Shown: positions 6,469 to 7,148 of the stretch, piece by piece
Layout: each line of letters opens with the position of its first letter
How positions within the stretch are numbered: the first letter of the stretch is position 1
Origin: Candidatus Methanolliviera sp. GoM_asphalt
GTDB taxonomy: Archaea; Halobacteriota; Methanoliparia; Methanoliparales; Methanoliparaceae
Assembly (NCBI GenBank): GCA_902158745.1
Contig: CABGHH010000079.1
Span: forward strand, 1 to 7,148
Length of the DNA: 7,148 bases
Direction: 5' to 3'
Notes under the pieces: generated by a model
Seen by the model: the letters and a program-made list of their open reading frames with translations, nothing else
What the model was told of the DNA's origin: nothing
The model's database searches: none
Translations under genes and position numbers: made by a program

Positions 6469-6732
6469 TTGAAGATAAAGATATTTACGTTGCCTGTATG
6501 CCCAAAGTGCCATCTATTGATGGATAAGATGAAAGAATTTGGGGTAAAATTTGAAGAGCTCTCAATGACTGACCCTGAACCACAAACGGAACTACTGATG
6601 AACGATATTTATACAAATGTTACTCCTGTTCTGTTTATGGATGGGAAATATTATACGCACAGAGATCTCTTCGACGGAGAATCTCTACGTGAGAATATTG
6701 TAAAAAAGATGGAAGATATATCAAACTTATAG
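6469..6732 (+). CDS. Glutaredoxin-like thiol-disulfide protein
   Basis: The 87-residue product has a compact thioredoxin fold: an initial strand KIKIFTLP, a redox motif CPKC with C11 and C14, helix 1 (LLMDKMKEFG), and the cis-proline loop NVTPVLFMDGK with T52-P53, then a final helix. It should exchange thiols and disulfides in the cytoplasm. The CPKC centre and short length resemble glutaredoxin/NrdH-type and archaeal redox proteins; the natural partner cannot be told. The start is a TTG at 6469 that directly follows the TAA of the PRC-barrel gene (TAATTG), with the purine-rich GGCGGAAG at 6457-6464 inside the upstream gene as its likely ribosome site. Translation is therefore probably coupled. 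An alternative start downstream would remove the first strand, so TTG is favoured. Confidence 0.88.
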   Translation: MKIKIFTLPVCPKCHLLMDKMKEFGVKFEELSMTDPEPQTELLMNDIYTNVTPVLFMDGKYYTHRDLFDGESLRENIVKKMEDISNL

Positions 6733-6736
6733 ACGG

Positions 6737-6846
6737 CATAGACAAGACTGGAAGACTTTATCCTTGCCATAAATGATATGAAGAAAGTAGCTAGCTCTAT
6801 AAGTTCCTTTTTAGCTGGATGAGAAATTCAATTGAAGTTTTGTCTA
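6737..6846. repeat. Inverted repeat pair of 12 bp (11 matching) enclosing about 86 bp
   Basis: ATAGACAAGACT (6737-6748) matches the reverse complement of AGTTTTGTCTAT (6835-6846) at 11 of 12 positions. The enclosed segment has no ORF. It may be a terminator or processing structure, or a small element remnant. Chance is not excluded in AT-rich DNA. Confidence 0.35.
6806..6812 (+). terminator. Possible T-run terminator after the cdc48 cluster
   Basis: CCTTTTT, about 75 bases after the glutaredoxin-like stop, is the kind of oligo-T tract at which archaeal RNA polymerase can stop. It is short and no strong hairpin precedes it. Confidence 0.25.
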
Positions 6847-6912
6847 TCCTTAGCAATTTATCCATCCTAACAAGGTGATTCCAGAAAAGGATCATGCTTG
6901 CATAAATTGTTT

Positions 6913-7143
6913 TTACAGACCTTCGGCAATATAATCGATTCTTCGGGCAAACCAGAATTTACGATGAATAATCCATCGGACAGTAGAGGCTCGCTTTATT
7001 GCTAGGTCTTTCAATTCTTTTCTGCCTCTTTCGGTCAATTTTAGCTTGCCTTCTATAAACTCTACCAGACCATCATTTTCTAGTTTGGCATAAATGCTAT
7101 CATAATCCCTTTCCTCAAGCCCGACTGGAAACTTTCTTCCCAT
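6913..7143 (-). CDS. Winged-helix-like small protein, possibly partial
   Basis: The 76-residue product contains a segment typical of the recognition helix and wing of archaeal winged-helix regulators: DSIYAKLENDGLVEFIEG, then KLKLTERGRKELKDLA. It ends in a basic, aromatic tail (VRWIIHRKFWFARRIDYIAEGL region, written here as family-unknown). The ATG at 7143 is the first in-frame start, but the frame stays open to the window edge, so this may be the C-terminal part of a longer protein whose first helices lie outside. No ligand-binding domain is visible. A DNA-binding role is an inference from the wing pattern. It converges with the cdc48 cluster across a 180-base gap. Confidence 0.55.
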   Translation of the reverse strand: MGRKFPVGLEERDYDSIYAKLENDGLVEFIEGKLKLTERGRKELKDLAIKRASTVRWIIHRKFWFARRIDYIAEGL

Positions 7144-7148
7144 CAGGC

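Overview
The window looks like euryarchaeal chromosome. It carries archaeal/eukaryotic-type ribosomal protein eS8, the euryarchaeal RecA-family protein RadB, a two-domain Cdc48/VAT-type AAA+ ATPase, geranylgeranyl-reductase-family sequences (archaeal membrane lipid metabolism) and TATA-box-like promoters. Redox and nickel-cofactor genes fit an anaerobe. The style of the proteins suggests a methanogen/ANME-type lineage, but that is an inference and no marker here proves it.

Layout. (a) 1-1567 is a gene-decay zone. A partial, AT-rich plus-strand reading frame (3-194) abuts a broken geranylgeranyl-reductase-like pseudogene on the minus strand (826 down to about 225), which has a frameshift, an internal stop and no C-terminal half. 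Next comes a short minus-strand coiled-coil ORF (1060-833) that seems to have lost its membrane tail. Behind it is a second, more eroded N-terminal fragment of the same reductase family (1210-1084). About 360 bases without a recognisable gene follow. (b) 1568-1945 is the intact eS8 gene with its own TATA box. Its stop codon touches the stop codon of the convergent radB gene with no spacer. (c) 3823-1946 (minus) is a tight larC-radB pair: a nickel-pincer cofactor chelatase and a recombinase paralogue. (d) 3824-3944 is a divergent promoter region. (e) 3945-6732 (plus) is a compact cluster: Cdc48 ATPase, a small PRC-barrel protein resembling archaeal CdpB-type division proteins, and a glutaredoxin-like protein starting directly after the previous stop. 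(f) 6733-6912 is non-coding with a small inverted repeat. (g) 7143-6913 (minus) is a winged-helix-like ORF, possibly cut by the window edge.

No CRISPR array, tRNA or rRNA was seen, and no clearly new multi-gene system. The most interesting points are the duplicated, degenerating reductase fragments and the Cdc48 / PRC-barrel / glutaredoxin cluster.
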